Assembly (NCBI GenBank): GCA_902827205.1
Contig: LR792634.1
Span: 1,240,001 to 1,304,000, forward strand
DNA length: 64,000 nt
Direction of reading: 5' to 3'
Source of the DNA: Methanocaldococcus lauensis
GTDB lineage: Archaea; AGJL01; Methanococci; Methanococcales; Methanocaldococcaceae
Position 1 is the stretch's first letter. Every line of letters starts with the position of its first letter. Below the pieces are notes generated by a model. That model worked only from the letters and a program-made list of their open reading frames with translations, searched no databases and was not told the DNA's origin. The translations under genes and the position numbers were made by a program. Shown here one piece after another: positions 28,204-37,205 of the stretch.

Positions 28204-28213
28204 CATATATAAA
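28204..28213 (-). promoter_or_regulatory. TATA box of tRNA-Val
   Basis: On the minus strand AAAGTTTATATATGAG ends about 27 bases before the tRNA 5' end, the usual spacing of an archaeal TATA element. It lies between the tRNA and the divergent gene at 28236. Confidence 0.6.
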
Positions 28214-28235
28214 CTTTATGGTTATTGGTGAAATT

Positions 28236-29306
28236 ATGGATTTGAATTTAAAAAATTTTTTGGAGGATAGAGAAGAGATAATTAAAGACTCTAAGAGAAA
28301 GGATGAACTATCTTTTAAAAAATTTAAAAAAATTGTAGAAAAAATCAAAGAAAAAGAAAATAAAGATAAAATTGTATGTGATTTTACAGAATATAATCCA
28401 TTACATAGGGGGCATAAATATGCACTAAGTGTGGGAAAAAAGTATGGGATTTTTATTAGTGTTTTACCTGGACCCTTAGAAAGGAGTGGTAGGGGAGTTC
28501 CATATTTATTAAACAGATATATAAGGGCAGAGATGGCTATAAAGGCAGGGGCTGATATTGTTGTTGAAGGACCACCAATGGGAATTATGGGTTCAGGGCA
28601 GTATATGAGATGCTTAATAAAAATGTTCTACCACTTAGGGGCTGAAATTATACCAAGAGGTTACATTCCAGAGGAAACCATAGAGAGAGTTATTAGTTGC
28701 ATAAATAAAGGGTATCATATAAAAGTTAAGCCCTATAAAATTATCTGTGTGGAGACTGGAGAAGTTTTAGGAGAAAAATTGAATATAGACAACTATGTAA
28801 TTGCTTCAATGTCGCAGATGATTTATAAATTAAATAAGGAGGAAGATTTAAATTTTCATCCAAAATTTGTGTTTATTAAAAGATTGGAAGGAATTAGTGG
28901 AACTAAGATAAGGGAGGCTATATTTAAAAATAAATTTGATGATGTTAAGGATATGCTACCTTCTACAACCCTTGAGATATTAAAAGAACTATCAAATAGT
29001 GGAAAACTAAATAGCTTAATATTAAAAAGATTTGAAGATAGAATACTAAAAACTGTAAATGAATATGATATTTATAAGTATGTTCCTAACAATGTTGCTG
29101 AAATATTAGAAAAAAATAAACCATACAATAATATAGATGAGATAAAAAATACTTTACCCAATGGATTTTCAAAACATTTTAAAGAAAGAATTTTATCCAA
29201 GTTAGAGGCGAGAATTCCAAATGAAACTATTTCAAAATATATAAATAATTATCCTTCTAAGATAAGAATATTAGCAATTAAAGATAATGATGAAATAAAA
29301 GAATAA
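28236..29306 (+). CDS. HxGH nucleotidyltransferase-like protein (MJ0951-like, TmcAL-related)
   Basis: 356 residues. The core starts VCDFTEYNPLHRGHKYAL, a nucleotidylyltransferase HxGH motif in the same context as bacterial TmcAL (tRNA-Met cytidine acetate ligase), followed by AGADIVVEGPPMGIMGSGQ and the closing FIKRLEGISGTKIRE. In contrast to TmcAL it has a 55-residue charged N-terminal extension (KDSKRKDELSFKKF). A tRNA-modifying role is a guess from this similarity. The ATG at 28236 has GGTGAAATT; the ATG at 28218 has no such site. Confidence 0.7.
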   Translation: MDLNLKNFLEDREEIIKDSKRKDELSFKKFKKIVEKIKEKENKDKIVCDFTEYNPLHRGHKYALSVGKKYGIFISVLPGPLERSGRGVPYLLNRYIRAEMAIKAGADIVVEGPPMGIMGSGQYMRCLIKMFYHLGAEIIPRGYIPEETIERVISCINKGYHIKVKPYKIICVETGEVLGEKLNIDNYVIASMSQMIYKLNKEEDLNFHPKFVFIKRLEGISGTKIREAIFKNKFDDVKDMLPSTTLEILKELSNSGKLNSLILKRFEDRILKTVNEYDIYKYVPNNVAEILEKNKPYNNIDEIKNTLPNGFSKHFKERILSKLEARIPNETISKYINNYPSKIRILAIKDNDEIKE

Positions 29307-29335
29307 ATATTCATATAAAGATAAAATGTGGAATC

Positions 29336-30019
29336 ATGCAGAAACAGAGATTTTGCTTAGATACAAGTGCATTTACTGAACCCTCGGTTAGAAAAGCAAT
29401 GAATGTTAAGACAATTACTGAATTAACAGATAAATTGATGGATTTAATAGCAAAGGCAAGGATAAAGTTAAATATCTCTTGTCATATACCATATCCAAGT
29501 GTATATAAGGAGTTAATTGGATTCCTGCAGAGTGAAAATTGCCCAAAAGATGTTATAATAAAGGTAGATACTTGGCTCGTTAAAAAAACTCCAAACAGAT
29601 ATGAGATAAAAATTCCTTCAGAGATATTTTATGAATATGTTAAGGATTTGAGAGAGAGGATTAATAAAGGAATGAGAATTGGAGAAGAGCATATAATAAA
29701 ATCTTCTGATATGGTTTATGAACTATCAAAAAGACATCCAGAAATGAGAAAAGATGAAATTATAAATAAAGTTCTATCAAAAACAATAAATACATTTAGA
29801 AATAAATATCGAAGTGCTTTAAGAGTAGGAACCTTAGACAGTGCTCCAGATTTGGATGTCTTATTATTGGCTAAAGAGTTAGATGCCGCAGTTGTGGCTA
29901 CTGATGGGGGAATTGAAAAATGGGCTCAAAGATTGGGATTAAGATTTGTAAATGCAGTTAATTTTCCGTTTATGCTTGAGGAATACTTAAGACACGCTGA
30001 TAGACATAGAAAATTTTAA
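29336..30019 (+). CDS. RNA-free ribonuclease P homologue (HARP, UPF0278)
   Basis: 227 residues of the PIN-like HARP family. Seen: the first acidic residue in FCLDTSAFTEPSVR, a long basic helical insertion (INKGMRIGEEHIIKSS, TFRNKYRSALRVG) and the acidic pocket LDSAPDLDVLLLAKELDAAVVATDGG. Members process tRNA 5' leaders without RNA in Aquifex; in archaea they accompany the RNA-based enzyme and their real job is uncertain. An older name is RNA ligase partner. The gene follows a tRNA-related nucleotidyltransferase by 29 bases. Confidence 0.88.
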   Translation: MQKQRFCLDTSAFTEPSVRKAMNVKTITELTDKLMDLIAKARIKLNISCHIPYPSVYKELIGFLQSENCPKDVIIKVDTWLVKKTPNRYEIKIPSEIFYEYVKDLRERINKGMRIGEEHIIKSSDMVYELSKRHPEMRKDEIINKVLSKTINTFRNKYRSALRVGTLDSAPDLDVLLLAKELDAAVVATDGGIEKWAQRLGLRFVNAVNFPFMLEEYLRHADRHRKF

Positions 30020-30132
30020 TAAGTTGGAAATTAATTTAATTAATATTATTTTAATAATATTAATTAATATTAATTTATATTATTTATTATTTAAATAAAA
30101 ATAATAAAAAACACGAATAATTAGGGATAGTT

Positions 30133-30501
30133 ATGACATTACTATTAATTAGAGGAGATAGTTATGAAAAATTAAAGAATGCCTTAGCAGATGTAGATAG
30201 ACACGCAGAATTAACAATTATAGGAAAACCTAAAATTATAGTTCCAGAGGCGGCAGATGAAATATTAGGGTATATACTTGGAGAAGTAAAAAAACCATGT
30301 AAAACAGCATGCGTTGCAAAGATTGCTGAAAAGGCTCCAAAAGCAATAGATAGAATTAGAAAAATTCATCCTCCTGCTCATATAGTAGTTATTAGCGAAA
30401 GATATGGTGATATTTATTATAAGTTGTTGGATGACTTTCCCAAATTACCAATATTAAAAGGTTATTACAAATCAAAAAAAAGAAAAAATAAATATAAATA
30501 A
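30133..30501 (+). CDS. DUF356-like archaeal protein
   Basis: 122 residues with an alternating alpha/beta pattern: LLIRGDSYEKLKNALADV, ELTIIGKPKIIVP, KPCKTACVAKIAEKAP, IHPPAHIVVISERYGD. The C-terminal tail is nearly pure lysine and arginine, suggesting nucleic acid contact. I recognise it as the DUF356 family found in methanogens; the function is unknown. Confidence 0.6.
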   Translation: MTLLLIRGDSYEKLKNALADVDRHAELTIIGKPKIIVPEAADEILGYILGEVKKPCKTACVAKIAEKAPKAIDRIRKIHPPAHIVVISERYGDIYYKLLDDFPKLPILKGYYKSKKRKNKYK

Positions 30502-30541
30502 ATATAATAATATATATTTTTGCATCTAATAAGGTGATTTT

Positions 30542-31075
30542 ATGAATCAAAATGGGTATCCAACATTAGTTGAGATAAAAAATAATAAAGAAAAGATGAT
30601 AGAAAAAGGAGAAGAAATGCTTAAAGAATTAACTAATATTAGAATACTGTTAGAAAAATTGAGGAAAGATGAAGAAGAGAATTTAGACGAAATTACTGAA
30701 CTTGAAGAAAAAGAAAATTATTTAGCTACTGAAATTTTAAAATTGGACTTGGGTATAAAAATATTAGAAGTAATAGAATTTATTATAGAGAACAATATAT
30801 TTAGAGACTATTGGAAAATAATAGAAGAAAAAATACCATATGATGAGTTATTAGAAATTGTTGCTGAAAAGGGGTTAAATGTAAAAAAGGTTTGTATGGA
30901 GTTGTATAATATTGCAAACATAGATGACAAAGATATTTTAAATAAAATTCAAAATTTACCAGATGATGAGTGCCAAAAAGTTTCTGAAAATACATATATG
31001 CAGATTAACAAATATTTGGATAAAATAATCTCAAGAATTAAAAAATTAAAAGAACTTACAAACAATAGCACATAA
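30542..31075 (+). CDS. Coiled-coil protein, unknown
   Basis: 177 residues, almost all helical and highly charged. Residues 15-75 form a coiled coil (KGEEMLKELTNIRILLEKL), followed by a folded middle (YDELLEIVAEKGLNVKKV) and a second helix pair at the end. GGTGATTTT precedes the ATG. Same strand as the genes before and after, with 144 bases to ileS. No family recognised. Confidence 0.6.
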   Translation: MNQNGYPTLVEIKNNKEKMIEKGEEMLKELTNIRILLEKLRKDEEENLDEITELEEKENYLATEILKLDLGIKILEVIEFIIENNIFRDYWKIIEEKIPYDELLEIVAEKGLNVKKVCMELYNIANIDDKDILNKIQNLPDDECQKVSENTYMQINKYLDKIISRIKKLKELTNNST

Positions 31076-31219
31076 TTTTTAATAATAATTCTTTTAATTT
31101 AGTAATTGCTTATTGCTTATAATTAATTATAGTTATTTTTATTTTTTGAAGAATTTTTATTTAGTGTGTTATCTTTAATGAATAAAATAATAAATAATTA
31201 TGAAATTTGAGGTGAGTAA

Positions 31220-34200
31220 ATGAAAAGTGTAGAGCCAGTTAATTTTAGAGAGTTGGATAAGAAGATAAAAAAGTTTTGGAAAGAGAATGATATATATCAA
31301 AAAGTAAAGAAAAAGAATGAAGAAAATAAAGAATTTTATTTTGTTGATGGACCTCCTTACTGTTCTGGGGCAATACATCTTGGAACTGCATGGAATAAAA
31401 TAATTAAAGATACTTATTTAAGATTTAAGAGAATGCAAGGATATAATGTTTTAGATAAAGCTGGATGGGATATGCATGGCTTACCGATAGAGGTTAAAGT
31501 TGAAAATGAGTTTGGAATAAAAAACAAGAAAGAGATTGAAACAAAAATTGGTATAGAACAATTTATTGAAAAATGTAAAGAATTTGCTTTAAAACACAAA
31601 GAAATTATGGAAAATCAGTTTAAAAACTTAGGAGTTTGGTTAGATTGGGAAAATGCGTATATGCCAATAACTAAGGAGTATATGGAAATAGGTTGGTGGA
31701 CATTAAAAGTTGCTCATGAAAAAGGATTATTAACAAGAGATTTGAGGGTTGTTTATTGGTGTCCAAGATGTGAAACTGCCTTAGCAGAGCACGAAGTTAG
31801 AGGAGAGTATAAAGAAGTTTCCGACCCATCAGTTTATGTGAAGTTTAAATTAAAAGATGAGGAAAATACTTATGTTGTAATTTGGACAACAACACCATGG
31901 ACTTTAATAGCTAACTTAGCTGTTGCAGTACATCCAAACTATGATTACGCTTATGTAGAAGTTGAACTTGATGACAAAAAAGAAGTTTGGATTATTGCTG
32001 AAAAGTTAGTTGAGGAAGTTATAAACAAAGCTAAGAAAGCTAATAACATCAAAAACTACAAAATAATCAAAAAAGTTAAAGGAAAAGAATTAGAAGGAAT
32101 AAAATATATTCATCCATTATTAGATGAGAATGAGAGGCAGAAAGAATTTGCTAAATTAGAAAATGCTCATACTATAATATTAGGGGAGCATGTAACCTTA
32201 GAGGGAGGAACTGGTTTAGTTCATACTGCCCCTGGACATGGGGAAGAGGACTTTGAAGTTGGTAAAAAATACAATCTGCCAATATATTCACCAATAGATG
32301 ATGAAGGTAAATACATCGAAGGAAAATGGAAAGGAGTTTTTGTTAAAGATGCAGATAATAAAATAATAGAAACTCTAAAAGATAAAGGATTGTTAGTTTA
32401 TGCTGGAAAAATAAAACACAGTTATCCACACTGTTGGAGATGTAAAACACCTCTCTTGTTTAGAGCTACTGAGCAGTGGTTCTTAGAAATATCAAAAATT
32501 AAAGATAATATTATAGAGCATGCAAAAACAGTTAGTTGGATACCTCACTGGGTTGAGACAAGATATATAAATGGAGTTAAGTTTGTTGGAGACTGGAATA
32601 TAAGTAGGCAAAGGTATTGGGGAATTCCATTACCAGTATGGGTTTGTGAGAAATGTAGAAAATATATAGTTGTGGGAAGTGTTGAAGAATTAGAGGAAAG
32701 AATGATAAATAAAGATAAAGTTGGAGAGATTAAAGATTTGCATAAACCAACAGTTGATAAAATAAAATTGAGATGTGAATGTGGAGGAATAATGGAGAGA
32801 GTTCCAGATGTCTTAGACGTTTGGTTTGATTCTGGTTTAGCACCTTATGCTTCAATTGGTTCAAAAACATTAAAAAAAGCTGACTTTATAACAGAAGGGC
32901 ATGACCAAGTTACTAAGTGGTTTTATTCACAACATGCACTTTCAGCTATTGTATTCAATGACATCCCATACAAAAAATGTTTAATGCACGGCTTTACTTT
33001 GGATGAGCATGGAGACAAGATGAGTAAGAGTTTGGGTAATATAGTTAATCCAGATGATGTCGTTGAAAAATATGGAGCTGATTTATTAAGATTCTATCTT
33101 TTAAGTGCAAACAAAGTTTGGGAGGATTTAAGGTTTGTATGGAGTGAAATGGATGATGTTTTAAGCTTATTCAACACTCTATGGAATGCTTACATGTTCG
33201 CTGTAAATTACATGGTGTTAGATAACTTTAAACCAGATGAAAAATACTTTGAATATCTAAAAGATGAAGATAGATGGATTTTAAGTAGAGTAAATACTGT
33301 TGCCAAAATAGCAATTGAAAACCTTGATATTCCATATTTTCACACATACACATGGACATTAAAAGATTTCATATTAAATGACTTAAGTAGATGGTATATT
33401 AGATTGATTAGAGACAGAACCTGGAAAGAAAAAGATGATACTGACAAATTAGCGGCATATCAAACACTCTACTATGTTTTATTAAAGTTAGCTACAATAA
33501 TGGCTCCAGTAGCTCCACACACTGCTGAGGCAATATATCAAAACTTAAAGACAGAAGATATGGAAGAAAGTATATTTATGAATAAAATAGAAGTTGATGA
33601 AGAGTTTATTGATGAAGAGTTAGAGAGAGATATGGCAATAGTTAGAGATATAGTTGATGCAATCTACAGAGGAAGAGATAAAATAAAATACACCTTAAGA
33701 TATCCATTAAAAGAAATAACTATTGCTGGTGGGGAAGAGGTTAAAAAAGCTGTAGAGAGATTTGAATACATAATAAAAGAGCAGGGTAATGTCAAAAATA
33801 TTAAATTTGGAGAAGTTGAAGGTAGCAAATACATAATAAAACCAAACTACAGGGAGTTAGGTAAGAGATATAGAAGTGAAGTTCCAAAGGTTGTTGAAGC
33901 ATTGAATAAAGCAGATGCTAAGGAGTTAATGGAAAAATTGAAAGAAGGAGCTGTAATATTGGATGGATATGAGATTAAACCAGAATATGTTGAAATTAGA
34001 TTAGAGATTCCAGAGCATATATCTGGAGTAGAATTTTCAAAGGGAACTGTCTTTATAAACACTGAAATTACTGATGATTTAATAAAAGAAGGACTTATGA
34101 GAGAAGTTATAAGAAGAATTCAAGCAATGAGAAAAGACATGGATTTAGATATTGAAGAAAAAATTAAGGTTAAAGTTGAAGGAGTAGATATAGATGAGTT

Positions 34201-34342
34201 TAAGGAAATTATAGAAAGAGAAGTAAGGGGAATATTTGTAGATGATATAAAAGAGGACTATACAAAAGATTGGGAAATAAAAACTCCAAATGGGGAAATA
34301 TATAGAGTTAAAATAACTATCGAAAGAATAAATAAGGAATAA
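31220..34342 (+). CDS. ileS: Isoleucyl-tRNA synthetase
   Basis: Charges tRNA-Ile with isoleucine. 1040 residues: class I signature PPYCSGAIHLGT with HLGT at 53-56, the CP1 editing domain (IWTTTPWTLIANLAVAVHP, HTAPGHGEEDFEVG), zinc-like CPRCETA and WVCEKC/CECGG pairs, the HGDKMSKSLGN loop, the anticodon-binding domain (LSRWYIRLIRDRTW) and an archaeal/eukaryotic-type C-terminal extension. Two genes on, tRNA-Ile(GAT) itself is encoded at 37065. GAGGTGAGTAA lies before the ATG. Confidence 0.98.
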   Translation: MKSVEPVNFRELDKKIKKFWKENDIYQKVKKKNEENKEFYFVDGPPYCSGAIHLGTAWNKIIKDTYLRFKRMQGYNVLDKAGWDMHGLPIEVKVENEFGIKNKKEIETKIGIEQFIEKCKEFALKHKEIMENQFKNLGVWLDWENAYMPITKEYMEIGWWTLKVAHEKGLLTRDLRVVYWCPRCETALAEHEVRGEYKEVSDPSVYVKFKLKDEENTYVVIWTTTPWTLIANLAVAVHPNYDYAYVEVELDDKKEVWIIAEKLVEEVINKAKKANNIKNYKIIKKVKGKELEGIKYIHPLLDENERQKEFAKLENAHTIILGEHVTLEGGTGLVHTAPGHGEEDFEVGKKYNLPIYSPIDDEGKYIEGKWKGVFVKDADNKIIETLKDKGLLVYAGKIKHSYPHCWRCKTPLLFRATEQWFLEISKIKDNIIEHAKTVSWIPHWVETRYINGVKFVGDWNISRQRYWGIPLPVWVCEKCRKYIVVGSVEELEERMINKDKVGEIKDLHKPTVDKIKLRCECGGIMERVPDVLDVWFDSGLAPYASIGSKTLKKADFITEGHDQVTKWFYSQHALSAIVFNDIPYKKCLMHGFTLDEHGDKMSKSLGNIVNPDDVVEKYGADLLRFYLLSANKVWEDLRFVWSEMDDVLSLFNTLWNAYMFAVNYMVLDNFKPDEKYFEYLKDEDRWILSRVNTVAKIAIENLDIPYFHTYTWTLKDFILNDLSRWYIRLIRDRTWKEKDDTDKLAAYQTLYYVLLKLATIMAPVAPHTAEAIYQNLKTEDMEESIFMNKIEVDEEFIDEELERDMAIVRDIVDAIYRGRDKIKYTLRYPLKEITIAGGEEVKKAVERFEYIIKEQGNVKNIKFGEVEGSKYIIKPNYRELGKRYRSEVPKVVEALNKADAKELMEKLKEGAVILDGYEIKPEYVEIRLEIPEHISGVEFSKGTVFINTEITDDLIKEGLMREVIRRIQAMRKDMDLDIEEKIKVKVEGVDIDEFKEIIEREVRGIFVDDIKEDYTKDWEIKTPNGEIYRVKITIERINKE

Positions 34343-34448
34343 ATTTAATTTTTTATTAGTTTTTTAATTAATTTCTATTTTATTTTTGCTTTATTTTTTG
34401 TTTCAAACACTTTTATAATTAAATTTAATAATTTATGGTGACTTAATT

Positions 34449-35204
34449 ATGAAATTGGGTAAATTTGAGATAAACAATATTTATTTAGGAGATAGTTTAG
34501 TTTTAATGAAAGACATTCCAGATGATAGTATTGATCTAATTGTTACAGACCCTCCATATGGAATTAACTTTAAAGGTAAAAAGAATAACTACAATAGAAA
34601 ATATGAGAATGTTTTAGAAGGTTACAATGAGATTCCCAAAGAAAAATATTATGAATTTTCTTATAATTGGATGAAAGAGGCATATAGAATATTAAAACCA
34701 ACTGGGAGTATGTATGTATTTTCTGGTTGGACAAATTTAAAGGATGTTCTCAATGCATTGGATGATGTAGGATTTATAACAATAAACCACATTATTTGGA
34801 AATATCAATTTGGAGTTTTTACAAAAAGGAAATTTGTTACATCCCACTACCACATTTTATTTGTTGTTAAAGATGAAAAAAGATACAAATTTAATAAAAT
34901 AGAACATTATCCAGAAGATGTTTGGATAATAAATAGGGAGTATTGGAGAGGTAAAGTTAAAACTCCAACAAAATTGCCAACTGAATTAGTTAAAAAAATT
35001 ATTCTATATGGAAGTGATGAAGGAGATATAGTTTTTGATCCCTTCCTTGGATCTGGACAGGTTTGTGTTGTTGCAAAAATGCTAAATAGACATTATTTAG
35101 GTTTTGAAATAGTTAAGGAATATTATGAATTTGCAAAAAAAAGATTAGAAGAAATTGAAAGGCAAAAAGAGAATGGATTAATAAGGTGGATTAATAATAA
35201 TTAA
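34449..35204 (+). CDS. DNA methyltransferase, beta class, no visible endonuclease partner
   Basis: 251 residues. Catalytic motif IV comes first (IVTDPPYGINF, 33-43) and the SAM-binding motif I last (VFDPFLGSGQVCVVAK, 195-210), the circular order of the beta class. DPPY with D in first place favours N6-adenine over N4-cytosine, without being proof. There is little room for a separate target recognition domain; the segment 110-180 must serve. No restriction enzyme lies next to it: it is between ileS and trm1, which I remember as neighbours in M. jannaschii, so it may be an insertion. Confidence 0.85.
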   Translation: MKLGKFEINNIYLGDSLVLMKDIPDDSIDLIVTDPPYGINFKGKKNNYNRKYENVLEGYNEIPKEKYYEFSYNWMKEAYRILKPTGSMYVFSGWTNLKDVLNALDDVGFITINHIIWKYQFGVFTKRKFVTSHYHILFVVKDEKRYKFNKIEHYPEDVWIINREYWRGKVKTPTKLPTELVKKIILYGSDEGDIVFDPFLGSGQVCVVAKMLNRHYLGFEIVKEYYEFAKKRLEEIERQKENGLIRWINNN

Positions 35205-35218
35205 AATTGAGTGAGATT

Positions 35219-36343
35219 ATGATTTTAAAAGAGGGAGAGGTTATTTTTGAAGTTCCAGATAAATTAACAATTACAAAAAAGGATGAGGTTTTTTACAACC
35301 CAAGAATGAAAACTTGTAGAGATTTGAGTATAGTTATAGTTCAAGCATTTTTAAATTTATATCATAAAGTTGATAAATGCTATATATGTGACGCTTTGAC
35401 AGGTAGTGGGATTAGAGGTCTTAGATATGCAAAAGAAATAGAATTTCGTGGAGACTTACAAGTTTTCTTAAATGACATAAATCCAAAGGCTTATGAAAAA
35501 ATAATAAATAATGCTAAAATGAATAAAATTGAGAATATAAAAGTTTTTAATGAAGATGCAAGCACATTTTTATCAAAACATTTTAGATTTTTCAATATTA
35601 TAGATTTAGATCCATTTGGCTCTCCATCTCCTTATATTGACCAAGCTATTAGGGCATTAGTAACAAGAAATGGGTTGTTATGTATAACTGCAACAGATAC
35701 AGCCGCTTTATGTGGAAGAGCTAAGAAATCTTGCCTAAGGAAATATTTAGCATATCCGTTATTTGGTAAAGACTGTCATGAATTTGCTTTGAGAGTTTTG
35801 GTAGGTTATGTTATGAGAATGGCTACAAAATATGAAATTTCTCTAAAACCAATATTTTGCCACGCAACTGACCATTATGTTAGAGTTTATTTAGTTACTG
35901 ATAGAGGAGCTAAGAGATCTGATAAAATATTTGAAATGCTTGGCTATGTTAAAGATATTAATGGAATTAAAATAATTAAAAAATTTGAAGAAGGTTATGA
36001 AAAAGGATTCTCAGGGCCTTTATACATAGGTAATTTATACGATAAAACTCTCGTTGATGAAGCTTTAAAAATATCTGAGGAAAGAAAATTAAATGAGAGA
36101 GTTTTAAAGATTTTAAATGCCATTAGTGAGGAAGCGGAAATAAATCAAGTTGGTTGTTACGACACTCACCAATTAGGAAAGATTTTAAAAATATCAGTCC
36201 CACCAATAAAAAATATTATAAATAAATTAAAAGAGCTTGGTTTTAAAGCCACAGTAACTCACTACAATCCAAAAGGAATAAAAACTAATGCTACATTAAA
36301 AGATGTTATTGATGTAATGTATAGATGTAGTAAAGTAAGGTGA
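35219..36343 (+). CDS. trm1: tRNA (guanine26-N2)-dimethyltransferase
   Basis: Methylates G26 of tRNA to m2,2G using SAM. 374 residues: EVFYNPRMKTCRDLS near the start, SAM loop CDALTGSGIRGLRYA, NDINPKAYE, and the Trm1 signature DLDPFGSPSPYIDQA, then the C-terminal domain with YDTHQLGKILK. The frame is open from a TTG at 35207, three bases after the methylase stop, but GAGTGAGATT suits the ATG at 35219. It is followed in four bases by a lipoprotein gene. Confidence 0.95.
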   Translation: MILKEGEVIFEVPDKLTITKKDEVFYNPRMKTCRDLSIVIVQAFLNLYHKVDKCYICDALTGSGIRGLRYAKEIEFRGDLQVFLNDINPKAYEKIINNAKMNKIENIKVFNEDASTFLSKHFRFFNIIDLDPFGSPSPYIDQAIRALVTRNGLLCITATDTAALCGRAKKSCLRKYLAYPLFGKDCHEFALRVLVGYVMRMATKYEISLKPIFCHATDHYVRVYLVTDRGAKRSDKIFEMLGYVKDINGIKIIKKFEEGYEKGFSGPLYIGNLYDKTLVDEALKISEERKLNERVLKILNAISEEAEINQVGCYDTHQLGKILKISVPPIKNIINKLKELGFKATVTHYNPKGIKTNATLKDVIDVMYRCSKVR

Positions 36344-36347
36344 TATT

Positions 36348-36998
36348 ATGCATTTTAATAAATTTATTAATAAATTTATAATTTTTATTTTTTTAATTCC
36401 TATAATATTGATAGGATTGTGTGGATGCTTTGAAATTGTCCCTAAAGAATTTTATGATGATTTTTCTTCATACTACGATGGAGAAAAAGCTCCATTTGGT
36501 GAATGGAAAGTTAAGGAAGGAGGATTTAAAATTGTTAGTATTTTAAGCGAAGATAAAAAAACAATAAATAATGTTGCAGTTCCAATAGACAATGGAATAA
36601 TATATATTGATAAAAATTATACTGACTTTAAATTTTATGTTGATATAAAAAGACTTAAAGATAGCGACACTCCAAAAATATACTTTAGATTAATGAACAA
36701 TGCAAACGCTGGATATTACATAGAAATAGAGGGCTATGATATTGGATATAAACTTTACAAGTTTAATGGATCTAAAGCTGAATTATTAGATGAATCTTAT
36801 TATGCAGCTCCGGCAGGAACTGATTTTTATAAGTATGAAGTTATAGCAATAGGGAACAAGATAATCTTTCTTGCAGGGGGACAGAAATATATAGAGTATG
36901 TTGATAATGATTCACCAATACTCAAAGGAGGAATAGGTATTGGTGGAGGAGAAGCTTATTATGACAATGTCAGAGTTGTGCCAATAAATCAATATTAA
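36348..36998 (+). CDS. Lipoprotein with jelly-roll (LamG/glycosidase-like) domain
   Basis: 216 residues. Signal peptide with hydrophobic core IIFIFLIPIILIG and lipobox GLCGC (Cys27), so it is anchored on the outside of the cell membrane by a lipid. The mature part looks like a concanavalin-type jelly roll: DDFSSYYDGEKAPFGEWKVKEG, KIYFRLMNNANAGYYIEI, GGIGIGGGEAYYDNVRV. This fold binds carbohydrates; the ligand is unknown. Starts four bases after trm1. Confidence 0.7.
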   Translation: MHFNKFINKFIIFIFLIPIILIGLCGCFEIVPKEFYDDFSSYYDGEKAPFGEWKVKEGGFKIVSILSEDKKTINNVAVPIDNGIIYIDKNYTDFKFYVDIKRLKDSDTPKIYFRLMNNANAGYYIEIEGYDIGYKLYKFNGSKAELLDESYYAAPAGTDFYKYEVIAIGNKIIFLAGGQKYIEYVDNDSPILKGGIGIGGGEAYYDNVRVVPINQY

Positions 36999-37025
36999 AA
37001 TTTAAATTAATTAATTAACGAAAAC

Positions 37026-37035
37026 TATATATATA
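37026..37035 (+). promoter_or_regulatory. TATA box of tRNA-Ile
   Basis: TATATATATA 30-39 bases before the tRNA, in an otherwise plain AT-rich stretch. Position and sequence fit an archaeal TATA element. Confidence 0.55.
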
Positions 37036-37064
37036 GGTTATTATTATCTATTTTTTGCTCTTGT

Positions 37065-37142
37065 AGGGCGGTGGCTCAGCCTGGTTAGAGTGCTCGGCTG
37101 ATAACCGAGTGGTCCGGGGTTCAAATCCCCGCCGCCCTACCA
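37065..37142 (+). tRNA. tRNA-Ile (anticodon GAT)
   Basis: Acceptor AGGGCGG with CCGCCCT, D arm GGCTCAGCCTGGTTAGAG, anticodon loop CTGATAA (GAT), TpsiC arm GGGGTTCAAATCCCC, discriminator A and an encoded CCA. A T-rich run (CATTTTTTATTTTT) follows and can act as terminator. Confidence 0.96.
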
Positions 37143-37205
37143 TTTTTTATTTTTAAATAATATATTTATTAATTTAAATATATAAATTAATTTTGTTATA
37201 AAAAA

